A stretch of DNA of 64,000 nucleotides from Bryopsis sp. KO-2023 (GCA_030272585.1 BSYQ01000001.1:9005001-9069000); one strand, 5' to 3'; numbered from the stretch's first letter, positions 52,135 through 62,553 are shown. Numbers and translations are program-made. Notes: generated by a model from the letters alone, not told the origin.

Positions 52135-52563
52135 TGTTAGTCTTTTAGCGCTATACGAGGTAGTTTGGGATAGAGCCGAGGGTGGCTGACGCATGTGGGT
52201 TCGCGAGTAAGACAGATTAGACCCAGAGTTTGGGGCATGCGTCAGCGTACTACACTTAGGGGTACTTAAGAGGCCCACTCGTTGTTTTGACATTCTTATT
52301 TCACTTTACTTTGTAAGAACTCGGGATTCGTGGGATTGGTGTGTTCCCGCTTGTGTGTGTGTTTGTGTGTGTGTGTGTGTTAAGTGTTTGCCTGACGCAA
52401 TCACTTCCCAACCCAAGTGCTCTAGCAGCGTTCACAACCGCGCTAGCTAGAGAGTTGTCTAAACCAACAAACCCCACAAGTATACTTGCGTTAGCCAGCA
52501 AGTTATCACGAATCCAATCAACACAGCCGACCACTATTGCGTCACCCACAAGCTTCACTATCA
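52135..52563 (+). repeat. 5' LTR of element C (429 bp)
   Basis: TGTTAGTC...CACTATCA. Contains a GTGTGT run. Identical by eye to 61821-62249. Confidence 0.95.
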
Positions 52564-52565
52564 AT

Positions 52566-52577
52566 TGGTTTCGGAGC
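52566..52577 (+). other. Primer-binding site, element C
   Basis: TGGTTTCGGAGC two bases after the LTR. Confidence 0.88.
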
Positions 52578-52708
52578 AGGGCAAGAACTTTAAGTTCTTG
52601 AGATCGAAACTTGTGAACGTGGCGCAACAAACGTTTTTGTTTGTTTGTTTGGTAGAGAGAAACTCCAACCGTGGTTGTTGAGTACTCCCAAATAGTGGCT
52701 GAGAGACC

Positions 52709-55363
52709 ATGGCTGACCGTGAACACGCATTGGCAGTGCGCGAGCCTCAAGTTGAAGAGCCAGGAATTGAACCTGAGTTCGATGAGGAATTGCCTGACGC
52801 ACCCAATGTTGTGTATCAACAAATAAACGTCCAGAACATCCACAATGTCCAGCAAGCAGCTGTCGACATAGACATGGGAGCTGATGCGGAAGCCTTAAGA
52901 GAGGATGTGGATGCGGTCCATGACCGTGTGGACGATTTAGCCCACGGGCTAAGGGGTCACCTGCAGCAAGTTGACCAGACACTGGGGCAGAGGCTAGCCC
53001 ATGCTGAGGCCTCTGTGTCGAACCAACTGGCTGGCGCATCAGAGGTGATCGGGCAGGCGCTGGAAACACAGCACCAGCATGCGCAACAGGTTGAGGCCAC
53101 ACAGCATGCGGTGGTGTCGCAACAGCAGAAGCTGGATTCAGTAGCGGCTCAACATAGTCGATACGAGCAGAGGCTATTACGCCAAGATATCGACCATAGG
53201 AAAGAAAGAGCCGAGATCAAAGCTTCTGTGGACGCAATAACGAGGAGAATGGATGCCGCAGACATTCTAGCGGACTCTCGTTTTGCTGACCTAAAAGAAG
53301 CAACTGAAGCATCAGCACTTCAGTTAAAACAACTCTCCGAGTTATCCCTTGTTCAAGGGCGGAGAATTGAAGGCTTATTAGGAACTGTTGCGGATTCCAA
53401 CGAAAAAGTCGAACGGACTCTAGAATTGTTTCGGGAGTCCTTGCATAAGCAAGGTGCGGAGGTGAAGCGTTTGCAGAGCTCCAGAGTAGCAATTCAAAAA
53501 GATTTGATTGCCTTGGAGAAAAAGGCATCCAAAACCTGGGATCAGCAGCAAGATGCAGCTGATGTAGTTGCCTTAAGATTATCTGGCCTGGAACGAAGCA
53601 TGGAGGATGTGAGTGGCGGAAGTCAGAGTGCCCAAAGTGGAAGTGATGCTCGTGCAGTATCACCAGAGCGAGAAGAATCAACTTCTCCTGAGCCTGAGGA
53701 CTCAGCCTTTGGGATGCCGCTGCCGAAGAAATCAGTAAAGCAGTTGGCTGCGTCATGGCCGCCACTAGACCAGAGCTTCGCGGTAGGAATGGTTGGGGCA
53801 GGAACCTCAACAATACCGGCTCCTCCAGCAGTACAGGTCGAGGAGGGTGAAATTGTTGCTGCAGAAGCACCACCATGCACTGCAGTGGACAGCGCACCAG
53901 ACGCTGATTTCACATTCCCTCAGTTGATACCTCCAAGTACAAGAGCTCAGCCTGGAGTACGCATCTCAGAACCCGACTCTGCCGATGGATCACGTAGACC
54001 CACACGAACTAACCCAAGAGTTCTCTCCTCAGCAGAAGTGTTATATCAAATTGACCTTGAGCGTGCTAAGGCACAGGTCAGAGAAGAGAAAGGAAAAGAA
54101 CCCATGCAGATCCCCACACGTACTGGAAGATTGGGACTTGGGTTAAGTGCATTGGGAGCAAGGGTAGAAAATAATCCCTTTGCTGCACTTGGTTCATATG
54201 AGTCTACTGGTGGACCCAGTCGAGTTCCTCGCATTCGAGGTAACTTTGGAGACCCTGGTGATGACGATCCAGATGATGATGGCGGTGATGATTACCGCGA
54301 CAGGCGAAACCGCCCACCTTCCCGCATTCCAGGTGCGCCTGATGGCGGAGGAGGTGGTGGCGGCGGTGGAGATGGTGGAGGCGGTGGACCTCCCGGTGGA
54401 CCTCCTGATGGAGGTGGAGGTGGAGGTGGCGCTGGACCAGCAGGCCCAGGACCTCCTAGGCAAGGACAGTGGTTGCCTAGCACCGTCAAGTTGCAAATGC
54501 CTCGCGCATTTAACGGAAGTGGAGAACCAAAAGCCCGTAAATGGCAAGTGCTCATGACGCGGTACTTGAGAACCTGCGGAGTGCATGAAGCACAGTGGCA
54601 ATCGATTATGGCCACTAACCTTTATGGGGCTGCCTCGGATTGGTTAACGATGCAAGAGTTGAAAATTCACCGAGGTGAAAGACCACCCTTCCGTGACTGG
54701 ATGGACTTCATGGATGGCTTAGCTACAGCTTTCGAATTCTCTAGTGATCGAGATGAAGCGTGGCGTGACCTCCATAAACTCAAGCAGACTGGAACCGTGA
54801 AACAGTTCGTTAAAGAGTTTCAGCGGTTAGTTTTGAGGATTCCAGACCTCGAAGAGGATCACCAGTATTTGCTCTTCGTGGATGGACTTAAAAGTGAAGT
54901 TCAGAAGTTAGTCGCTGCAACGGTACCTCGAGATGTCGAGGCCGCCATCATATCCGCCGAACGATTGGAAGCCCTTGGAGTTGGAACACAAGGCCAAGGA
55001 GGGCAAACCAATCAGAAAAAGAAAGGAGTCTGGCGTGGTGGAAGAAAGAAGAAAGGCCAGAATCAGGGTCAGCAGCAGCAGAACCCCACACCACCAGCCC
55101 AAGCACCACCACAAGCTGCCGCAGGAGTGCAACAGCAGCAGCAACAGCAACAAGGACGAGGAGGAGGACGTGGTGGTGGTGGTGGACGTGGACGCGGTGG
55201 TGGTAACCGTGGAAGAGGACAAGCCAATCAGGGAAGACAGAACCCCCAGGGGGGAGGGGGATATCATTGTTATCTTTGTGGAAAGAAGGGTCACCCTGTG
55301 AGGCAATGTCCTAGATTGGAGGAGGTGAAAAACCTCCCCGATGTAAAAAAAATGTTAAACTGA
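52709..55363 (+). CDS. Gag (element C)
   Basis: 884 codons from the first ATG after a 131-bp leader. Near residue 34 is QQINVQNIHNVQ, matching a motif in the B and F Gags. Residues about 55-300 are coiled coil. An acidic, Pro-rich region and Gly runs precede the capsid (VKLQMPRAFNGSGEPKARKW, about 592; DWMDFMDGLATAFEF; VKQFVKEFQRLVLRIPDL). A Gln/Gly/Arg-rich tail leads to a CCHC knuckle (CYLCGKKGHPVRQC). The coding end carries an A run suitable for -1 slippage, and the pol frame is open through the gag stop. Confidence 0.94.
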   Translation: MADREHALAVREPQVEEPGIEPEFDEELPDAPNVVYQQINVQNIHNVQQAAVDIDMGADAEALREDVDAVHDRVDDLAHGLRGHLQQVDQTLGQRLAHAEASVSNQLAGASEVIGQALETQHQHAQQVEATQHAVVSQQQKLDSVAAQHSRYEQRLLRQDIDHRKERAEIKASVDAITRRMDAADILADSRFADLKEATEASALQLKQLSELSLVQGRRIEGLLGTVADSNEKVERTLELFRESLHKQGAEVKRLQSSRVAIQKDLIALEKKASKTWDQQQDAADVVALRLSGLERSMEDVSGGSQSAQSGSDARAVSPEREESTSPEPEDSAFGMPLPKKSVKQLAASWPPLDQSFAVGMVGAGTSTIPAPPAVQVEEGEIVAAEAPPCTAVDSAPDADFTFPQLIPPSTRAQPGVRISEPDSADGSRRPTRTNPRVLSSAEVLYQIDLERAKAQVREEKGKEPMQIPTRTGRLGLGLSALGARVENNPFAALGSYESTGGPSRVPRIRGNFGDPGDDDPDDDGGDDYRDRRNRPPSRIPGAPDGGGGGGGGGDGGGGGPPGGPPDGGGGGGGAGPAGPGPPRQGQWLPSTVKLQMPRAFNGSGEPKARKWQVLMTRYLRTCGVHEAQWQSIMATNLYGAASDWLTMQELKIHRGERPPFRDWMDFMDGLATAFEFSSDRDEAWRDLHKLKQTGTVKQFVKEFQRLVLRIPDLEEDHQYLLFVDGLKSEVQKLVAATVPRDVEAAIISAERLEALGVGTQGQGGQTNQKKKGVWRGGRKKKGQNQGQQQQNPTPPAQAPPQAAAGVQQQQQQQQGRGGGRGGGGGRGRGGGNRGRGQANQGRQNPQGGGGYHCYLCGKKGHPVRQCPRLEEVKNLPDVKKMLN
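55345..55351 (+). promoter_or_regulatory. Putative -1 frameshift heptamer, C gag-pol
   Basis: A AAA AAA in the gag frame, part of an eight-A run (55345-55352), ten bases before the gag TGA at 55361. Pol is in the -1 frame and open from here. Confidence 0.65.
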
Positions 55364-58300
55364 CCGCCAGGCAGGAAACTGCTTCGTCTGAGCCTGGCCG
55401 ACGCAAACGTCGTAAGCGAAACAGAGTTCGTAGGCGGCGTAGGAAGCTAAGATCAAAAGTAGGTGCCTCGAAAAAGGTTAAAAGTACTCACAGCGGAAAA
55501 CCTGAGGAGCGGACTAGTACACCGCGTGAAGAGAGAACAGAGACACTCTCCACATCTACCCAATCGGCACATGACAACTGCGATTGGAAAAATGAACAGA
55601 AGGAAAGCACACCGGATGAGGTGGACGCGCCTCATGCGTCATCTGCATCTCTTCCCTCTGTTAGTGAATCTGTGGGCTCATTGGAGTCGCAGAGTAGTCT
55701 ACAGGAGTCCCTGCCTGCAGACGTAGACGATAGTGGGTCAGAAACAACCCAGCGGTCTACCACAGAGCGAGTTAATGTGTCAGAAGTTCGATCAACTTCG
55801 TCAACCAAGGGTGACACATGCCCTCTGTTAAAAATTCAAGAAGTGCCTGTGAGAGGGTACGAAGTAAAAGCACGGATCAAGACCACGGACCTTTATGCAT
55901 TCATTGATTGTGGAAGTACTGCAAACTATATCAATGATAAGGTAGCGCGTGATCTCGGGTTGTCGATTACACCAAGCTCAAAGAGAGCAATGTTGGCAAA
56001 CGGAGATATTAAAGAACTGGCTGGCAGCTGTAACAACCTCCGGGTAAAGATAGGAGGGCTGAAGTGCAAAATGAAAGCGGATCTGTTCCCAGACCTTGGT
56101 TATGACCTAATATTGGGCATGCCTTGGTTGCAGAAAGAAAACCCCCGCATAGACTTTCAGCAGAATGAGATTTCAGTTTGCAAAAACAGCCAAGTGTTTC
56201 ATCTCCCGTTGCGTCATCCAACCCAAGAGAGTATTGAACCTGAACGAAAAGTACAGTCGATACTGCAAGAAGTGCCAGTGACTGAGTGTTCAGCTAAGAG
56301 AATGATGCGTCATCTCAAAACAGAGACAGCATTCATGGTTATAGTGCAAGAATCTGAAGAGAAAGCTTTAGGCCAACATGAATTGCCTGACGCAATAGAG
56401 CGAACACAGCCATTCAACACTGAGGATGAGATTGGTAAACTTATTCGTTCTGACACCCCTGCCGAAGTTAAAAAGGTGGTAGAAACACACCGTGGTGTGT
56501 TCCCTCGTGATTTACCCCCAGGGATCCCTCCGAAGAGAAAAGGTCATGAGTTTAAGATAGACCTGGAGGATCCAACACCTATCCATCGTCCAATATACAA
56601 GCTTTCACCAGCAGAGCTGGATGAAGTGAAAGCACAAGTGGACTACCTTCTGGAACAGAAGAAAATCAAACCATCCGAGTCCCCTTGGGGCGCGCCAATC
56701 CTATTTGTACCGAAAAAGGATGGAGGCTTAAGGATGTGTGTGGATTACAGGTGGATCAATAAGGTGACGGTGAAAAACCGGTATCCTTTACCCCTGCCAG
56801 AAGAATTGATGGATAGAGTGTTCAAAGCCAAAGTGTTCTCGAAGTTAGATCTGCGATCAGGCTATTGGCAATTTCCAGTAAGGCCATCTGATACAGATAA
56901 AACAGCGTTCCGCACGAGATACGGTCACTTTGAGTTTTTGGTAGCGCCTTTTGGGCTAACCAATTGCCCAGCGCAATTCCAAACTCTAGTGCAAGACCTA
57001 CTCGCAGAGTTTTTAGATGATTTTGTTGTTGTCTTTATTGATGACATACTCATCTTCTCTGAAAACATGGAACAGCATGCCGAACACTTAGAGAAAGTCC
57101 TGTCGCGACTAGCAGAATATCAGCTTTTTGCTAAGGCAAGTAAAAGTGAGCTGGCTGTCGCAACAGTAGACTATCTTGGCTACCGCATTAGCGGAAGTGG
57201 GTTAAAACCACAGGAACAAAAAGTGAAGGCAGTGAAGGAGTGGAAGGAACTACAGAGTGTTAGTGATGTACGTAGTTTCCTTGGAATGGTTTCATACTAC
57301 AGGAAATTCATTCCCCAGTTTGCACATGTTGCTGGACCACTCCATGACTTAGTGAAAAAAGACCATCCCTGGAGATGGGGACAGGTTGAGCGTGGCGCAT
57401 TCAATGAACTGAAAAAGCGTTTAAGTCAAGCTCCCGTCCTTATTTTTCCAGATGCGTCACTGCCTTACACTGTGATCACTGATGCGTCGAATGAGGCCAT
57501 CGGTGCCGTGTTAACACAGGATCACGGAGAGGGGCTACAGCCAATAGCTTACCTCTCACGTAGATTCAAGCCTGCCGAGCTTAACTATGCACCATACGAC
57601 AAAGAGTTGTGTGCAATATGTTATGCGATGGTGCAGTGGAGACATTATCTAGAAGGTTGTGCGGGTGGAGTAACAGTGTTCACTGACCACCAACCTCTGA
57701 CACATATTCTGTCGCAGAGGAACCTTTCTAGAACCCAAGCAAGATGGCTTGAGGCGGGGTACCTGACTTCGATCAACCCCAAGATCTCCTATATCAAAGG
57801 CAAGGCTAATGTGTTAGCAGATGCTCTCTCCCGCAGTGTTCCTAAGCCCGTGGAAACTGCGATGAACATTTCCACTTGGCAAGTGCATCAAGCAAGCCAA
57901 GACGAGTGGAAACAAGCCCTCCAAGCTGATAACTCCTTGGTGAAGATATTACGGAAGCTTGAGAGTGGCGAGGAAGTTGAGGGATATTTCCTCAGAGAGG
58001 GAATACTCTGGACGGTCCCAAAGAGAGGATTAGTCGAGAAAGTGGTGGTTCCTAAAGGCCAGCGCAATAAGATTATGAAGGAGTGCCATGAGACACCTTC
58101 AGCCGGCCATACAGGACCAGCGCGAACAGGAGAAATCCTAGCGCGGCGATATTGGTGGAAGGGGTGGATGAATGAGTTGAAGGCATTTGTTCGCGAATGC
58201 CCTGTGTGCCAACAAATAAAGGCTGACACACAGAAGCCTATGGGCTTACTTCAACCCCTGCCAATACCTGAGCGGAAGTGGGAGCAGATTACCACTGACT

Positions 58301-59361
58301 TGGTGACAGATCTACCAGCATCCAATGGGTTTAGTGCTGTAGCTGTTTTTGTCGATAGACTTACCAAGTTTGTGCATTTCGCCCCATGTACTAAAGAGAT
58401 TACCGCTGCAGGATACGCCCAACTTTTTATCGAACATGTTTACCGCAACCATGGCCTACCTAAAGTGATTGTGTCTGATAGAGACCCTCGCTTTACCAGC
58501 AAGTTCTGGCAGACGCTTTTTAAAGCTCTGGGTACAGAGATTCGTATGAGTACAGCTTACCACCCTCAGACGGATGGGCAGAGTGAGGTTACCATACGTA
58601 CTCTGGAAAATTTCTTAAGGCCATATGCTGAGAGGTATCCCCATAAGTGGGTTGAGTATTTACCTACAGCAGAGTTTGCAGCAAACAATGCAGTGAATGC
58701 GAGTACAGGGTTCGCACCTGCATACTTGATGTATGGGTACCATCCAGAAACACCAAACATTGGTGGGACGGCAACGCAATTTCAAGTGGAAGCAGTTAAG
58801 ACTATGGTAGCACGGATGGCACAGGACTTAGATACCGCAAAAGCATATTACTCTAGAGCACAACACAGAATGTGTGTGAGTGCAAACAAGAAGAGGAAAG
58901 ATATTGCTTTTGAGAAAGGGGATAAAGTCCTGATAAAAAGCCGTTTTATTCCGTTGGCTGCTTTGAACAAAGTGAGTCCCAAACTGCGCCGTCGATTTGT
59001 GGGTCCCTTTGAAATTGTGGAGAAAATATCAAAGGTGGCGTACAGAGTTCAACTTCCGGAAACATGGCTTATTCACCCAGTGTTTCATGTTTCTAAGTTC
59101 AAGCGTTATCACGCCTCGAGTGATAACAGCAGGCAGATACAACCTCCAGAAGGAGAGTTGATTGGTAGCGAAGTAGAGTATGAGGTCGAAAATATCCTAA
59201 GGGCTAGAGGTAAACGCAATCGTGAATACCTAGTGCTGTGGAAAGGATACGATCTACTTGACGCTACTTGGGAACCTGAAGCTAATCTGGTTAACGCACC
59301 AGATATACTTCGCGCATTTAAAGAGAAAGAAAGAAAAGAGTTGCAGAAAGGAAGAGAATAG
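55352..59361 (+). CDS. Pol (element C)
   Basis: Open in the -1 frame from the slippery A run; the first ATG is at 55621. A basic linker (RRKRRKRNRVRRRR-like) precedes protease (AFIDCGSTANYIN, near 55900, Cys in the DTG position). RT: ESPWGAPILFVPKKDGGLRM, catalytic FIDD at 57037-57045, RSFLGMVSYYRKFIPQF. RNase H: VITDASNEAIGAVL, YAPYDKELCAICYA, VLADALSR. Integrase: finger CHETPSAGHTG and CPVCQQIK; core TTDLVTDLP, VSDRDPRFTS, TDGQSEV. Then PFEIVEKISKVAYRV, VFHVSKFKRY and a chromodomain (VEYEVENIL, YLVLWKGYD, ATWEP). No break is visible. Confidence 0.95.
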
Positions 59362-59810
59362 GGAAACAGAGTGTTTGATGGCTAAGGTGGAACTCCTTAT
59401 AGCAAGGGGGCGCGAAAAAGGATACCTTAGAAAAACTCTGTCGACTTCCAAACCAACTCTTTAACTTTAATGCGTTAGGTGCCTAAGTTATTTGGCTGGC
59501 GCAGTAAGTGTAGCTTCAGTAGTACTTTAGAAACCGGGCAAACGATGTCACATTCGAGATAGTGTGGTTGTTCCGAGAAAACCCCTATCAAGTGACGTGT
59601 TGAGGTGGTCTTGACGAGACTCCAACCGAGCAAAACGTTGGTGTCTCACCCCAATAACCCAACGAGGAAAGTGTACGAGTCACCCAGCCTTATAAGCGCA
59701 GCCCTCGAACCATTTTGCCCTAGTGTTTGTGTAAACGGAGCGAGCTCCTGAGTGAAAAAGAGTCTAAAGACGCACAAACCGTTGTTATTTCTTTCTTTCC
59801 GACAAACATA
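59362..59810 (+). other. Pol-ORF3 spacer of element C
   Basis: 449 bp without a supported ORF. It contains TATAAG at 59691-59696, about 115 bp before the ORF3 ATG, a possible internal promoter. The alternative is a spliced subgenomic RNA. Confidence 0.5.
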
Positions 59811-61625
59811 ATGGCTGCCGACACACCCGCCGCAATTATTGCGAGGTTGGAAGCGGAGGTAGCTCAAAAAGAAGAGGAGCTGCAGCACTTTGTTACGACC
59901 GCAGAGGAGGTGCTGCAGAACAATGAGGCCTTAACCCGGCAGCTCACAGAGTTGAGTGACCGGACGAAAGCAGCTGAGGCTGCGAAGGAGGCAGCGGAGA
60001 AAGCCAAGGATAAGGCGGAGGCGGAAAAGAAAGAAGCGGAGGACAAGACTAAGGTCTTGGAGGAAAAATTGGAAGCCATGAAACTGAAGAAACAGCGGCT
60101 CCAATCTCACATGATGGCTAACCATCGTGAGAATGACCTCCGCAAGCAAGCTCTCGGGGGAATAGTGGATCGATTTACCGCGGTAGAGGAAACGCTGCAG
60201 CGAGCTGTAGCAACCGCGTGGAGTGCAGCAGCCAACAACCTTAAGAAGGAATTGGCAGAACAAGAGCTGCAGATCGATTTGCTGGGAGAGTCCCTCAGAG
60301 ACGGCTCTGAAAAACTTCAAGTGCAGAGCGAAACAACGGACAAGATGCTGCGTTTGAACCCGGCGGTACCAGCACCACGGGTACGCGAAGAACTGGATCG
60401 CCAAGTCCAAGTTCTGTTGTCAAACGCAACACTTGATCTGGAACCGTCCAAGGACGATGATGCGGGAGGCTCAAGCAAGGGCAAGGGGAAAGGGAAAAAC
60501 AAACGTCCAAGCTCGCCGTGTAGGGATGAAGATCCACACGGAAAGAGAAGGCGAGAGGACGGTGACGATGAAGGTGGTGAGCCACCGAGGGATCGTATGC
60601 CTGGAGATGCAGCAAGAGCCAACTTGTTACTCAAGTTAAAGGCTGCCGCATTAAAAACTCCAGCACCCTCACAACCAGCACCAACAGTTCAGACTCCCGG
60701 AGATGAGGCTACCGCAATAGCACCGGGGGAGGACTTATTCGACATGAGAGAGGAGGAGCTTTTGGACTTGGATTTTAACGAAGAAATTGACTTCGGCAGT
60801 CCACCTCCTAGGCTCGAAGGTCCTAGTTCTGAACTGGAGGACGGGGAAATAAGGAATGATGAAAGGCCAAGCCAGGTGACAGAGGTTCAGCGTGCGGTCC
60901 ATCCACCGTTGGAGTTAGCTCCAACAGAAGCAGCACTTCGGGCTTTCCGAGAAAAGGTTAAGCTCAGAAGACTAAAGGCGGCTGCTCAAGACAAAGTGGA
61001 TGCTGCACCCAGCGAAGTGAACCTGTCACGGGAGGATATCGAGGAGGCTTGCAACCCCATCACTGCGTCAGAGAAATGGCCGAAGGTCCAATATACTAAC
61101 CCCAGGGACCGAGCCTTGCAAAATTACCGCGGCAACCGGCACTTTCACGAGTTGCCCATGTGCATTTGGTGTGGGAGAAGCCCAATGCAAGCAAGTGCTC
61201 AGCGGCTGACGCAGAAGAAGTATTCCGTCCTTCCTTGTGGGTATCACCTTGTGTGTGATGCTCATTGGTTGGCATACTCGATGCTGGGGCGCATCGTCAC
61301 GGCGGTCCAAAAAGTCGCAGAAGTGGACAACAAGTCCATCGCCACCGTCTCCCCATTCTCTCTACCTGCCCATATGTTGAAGCTGACACGCTCGACGTTC
61401 GAAGAAATCCCTCCGTTCCCGGCTGAGCACGAGAAGTTGCCACACTGCAACATGTGTGTGAAGCGGCAGCTCAAGGTGTCCGGCATCACAAGGGATCTGC
61501 CATTCCTTAAGTCCAAGAGGGTGGCTGCCGCATTTGATCCCTGTGTCCGGTATCGTGCCGTGCAGCAAGCGCATGCGCAAGAGCAGCGTGCTATTCAGCA
61601 AGCGCAAGCGCAGGAACAGCGTTAA
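59811..61625 (+). CDS. ORF3, coiled coil plus RING-like zinc module (element C)
   Basis: 604 codons from ATG 59811 (MAADTPAAIIARLEAEVAQK); an earlier in-frame ATG at 59727 is less likely because the coiled coil starts at the later one. Residues about 8-190 are coiled coil. A basic/acidic stretch (KGKGKNKRPSS, GKRRRED, near 225-250) may be a nuclear signal. Acidic segments follow (EEELLDLDFNEEIDF). Near the C-terminus: C451-x2-C454-x21-C476-x2-H479-x2-C482-x2-H485-x60-C546-x2-C549. That is the order of ligands in a RING-type fold, with His at position six and a long last loop. The protein ends in Gln/Ala-rich repeats (QQAQAQEQR). No signal peptide or membrane span. The ORF is intact in a copy with identical LTRs. 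Confidence 0.85.
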   Translation: MAADTPAAIIARLEAEVAQKEEELQHFVTTAEEVLQNNEALTRQLTELSDRTKAAEAAKEAAEKAKDKAEAEKKEAEDKTKVLEEKLEAMKLKKQRLQSHMMANHRENDLRKQALGGIVDRFTAVEETLQRAVATAWSAAANNLKKELAEQELQIDLLGESLRDGSEKLQVQSETTDKMLRLNPAVPAPRVREELDRQVQVLLSNATLDLEPSKDDDAGGSSKGKGKGKNKRPSSPCRDEDPHGKRRREDGDDEGGEPPRDRMPGDAARANLLLKLKAAALKTPAPSQPAPTVQTPGDEATAIAPGEDLFDMREEELLDLDFNEEIDFGSPPPRLEGPSSELEDGEIRNDERPSQVTEVQRAVHPPLELAPTEAALRAFREKVKLRRLKAAAQDKVDAAPSEVNLSREDIEEACNPITASEKWPKVQYTNPRDRALQNYRGNRHFHELPMCIWCGRSPMQASAQRLTQKKYSVLPCGYHLVCDAHWLAYSMLGRIVTAVQKVAEVDNKSIATVSPFSLPAHMLKLTRSTFEEIPPFPAEHEKLPHCNMCVKRQLKVSGITRDLPFLKSKRVAAAFDPCVRYRAVQQAHAQEQRAIQQAQAQEQR

Positions 61626-61808
61626 GGAGGAGGGAAAAGGAGTTATCGTCGACCAAGTGTGTGCGTGCAGCAGCTGTCAGAGACGTCAGAGCAAGAGACA
61701 GGTCCAAGACAGTTACGTGTGGGTATGGGAGTGGGTGAGTTTTGTGTTTGTATTTTTGTGTTTTTGTTTTTCTTTGTGTTTTGGTGTGCGTGGGCGCCCA
61801 CTTTTTGC
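61626..61808 (+). other. 3' untranslated region of element C
   Basis: Short non-coding stretch with a T/G-rich segment (about 61736-61790) before the PPT. Confidence 0.6.
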
Positions 61809-61816
61809 GGGGGGGG
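61809..61816 (+). other. Polypurine tract, element C
   Basis: A run of eight G (after TTTTTGC) four bases before the 3' LTR. A T-rich stretch precedes it, as often seen upstream of PPTs. Confidence 0.75.
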
Positions 61817-61820
61817 CGTA

Positions 61821-62249
61821 TGTTAGTCTTTTAGCGCTATACGAGGTAGTTTGGGATAGAGCCGAGGGTGGCTGACGCATGTGGGTTCGCGAGTAAGACA
61901 GATTAGACCCAGAGTTTGGGGCATGCGTCAGCGTACTACACTTAGGGGTACTTAAGAGGCCCACTCGTTGTTTTGACATTCTTATTTCACTTTACTTTGT
62001 AAGAACTCGGGATTCGTGGGATTGGTGTGTTCCCGCTTGTGTGTGTGTTTGTGTGTGTGTGTGTGTTAAGTGTTTGCCTGACGCAATCACTTCCCAACCC
62101 AAGTGCTCTAGCAGCGTTCACAACCGCGCTAGCTAGAGAGTTGTCTAAACCAACAAACCCCACAAGTATACTTGCGTTAGCCAGCAAGTTATCACGAATC
62201 CAATCAACACAGCCGACCACTATTGCGTCACCCACAAGCTTCACTATCA
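61821..62249 (+). repeat. 3' LTR of element C (429 bp)
   Basis: Identical by eye to 52135-52563; followed by CTGAT, after which H2 gag resumes. Confidence 0.95.
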
Positions 62250-62371
62250 CTGATGGAGGCCGACCTTTGCCGACGTATGAGGACTTCTGTGAGGAGCTGA
62301 AAAACCAGTTCGGAGAACCACATTTTTTGCGCCGCACACGGACAGAATGGGCGAATTTACGCCAAGGCGGA
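62250..62371 (+). pseudogene. Gag middle part (H2), cut by element I
   Basis: Matches H1 gag from about 48546 to 48673 (capsid segment [15 protein letters not shown]). It stops at GGCGGA, where the LTR of element I starts. Confidence 0.9.
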
Positions 62372-62552
62372 TGTAGTCGGACTGGGGAACTTAGGTGTAT
62401 GACCGACTAGGTGAACCCGGATGTGGGTATTTCTACTGGAACTGTGTATTTTTGGGAGGCCGATTTTTGACTTGACAACAACGTTGTAAGAAACTTGACC
62501 TCCACTCACTGACTCACACCACCAAACCTCGCGCCCAGAACGACCCGTCACA
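62372..62552 (+). repeat. 5' LTR of element I (181 bp, inferred)
   Basis: Starts TGTAGTCGG at the point where H2 gag breaks and ends CGTCACA just before a PBS. Only one copy is in the window, so the boundaries rest on the gag break and the PBS. The expected target duplication is GCGGA (62367-62371). Confidence 0.7.
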
Positions 62553-62553
62553 A

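Larger units (their letters stand above)
52135..62249 (+). mobile_element. Element C: complete Ty3/gypsy with ORF3
   Basis: 10,115 bp with 429-bp LTRs that look identical and CTGAT duplications at 52130-52134 and 62250-62254. Order: LTR, PBS, gag, pol (-1 frame), ORF3, PPT, LTR. All three ORFs appear unbroken, so this is the best candidate for a functional copy with ORF3. Confidence 0.96.

Noticed and set aside
62027-62410. 127-codon frame across the C 3' LTR and H2 gag
   Set aside because: It joins LTR sequence to a gag fragment by chance.
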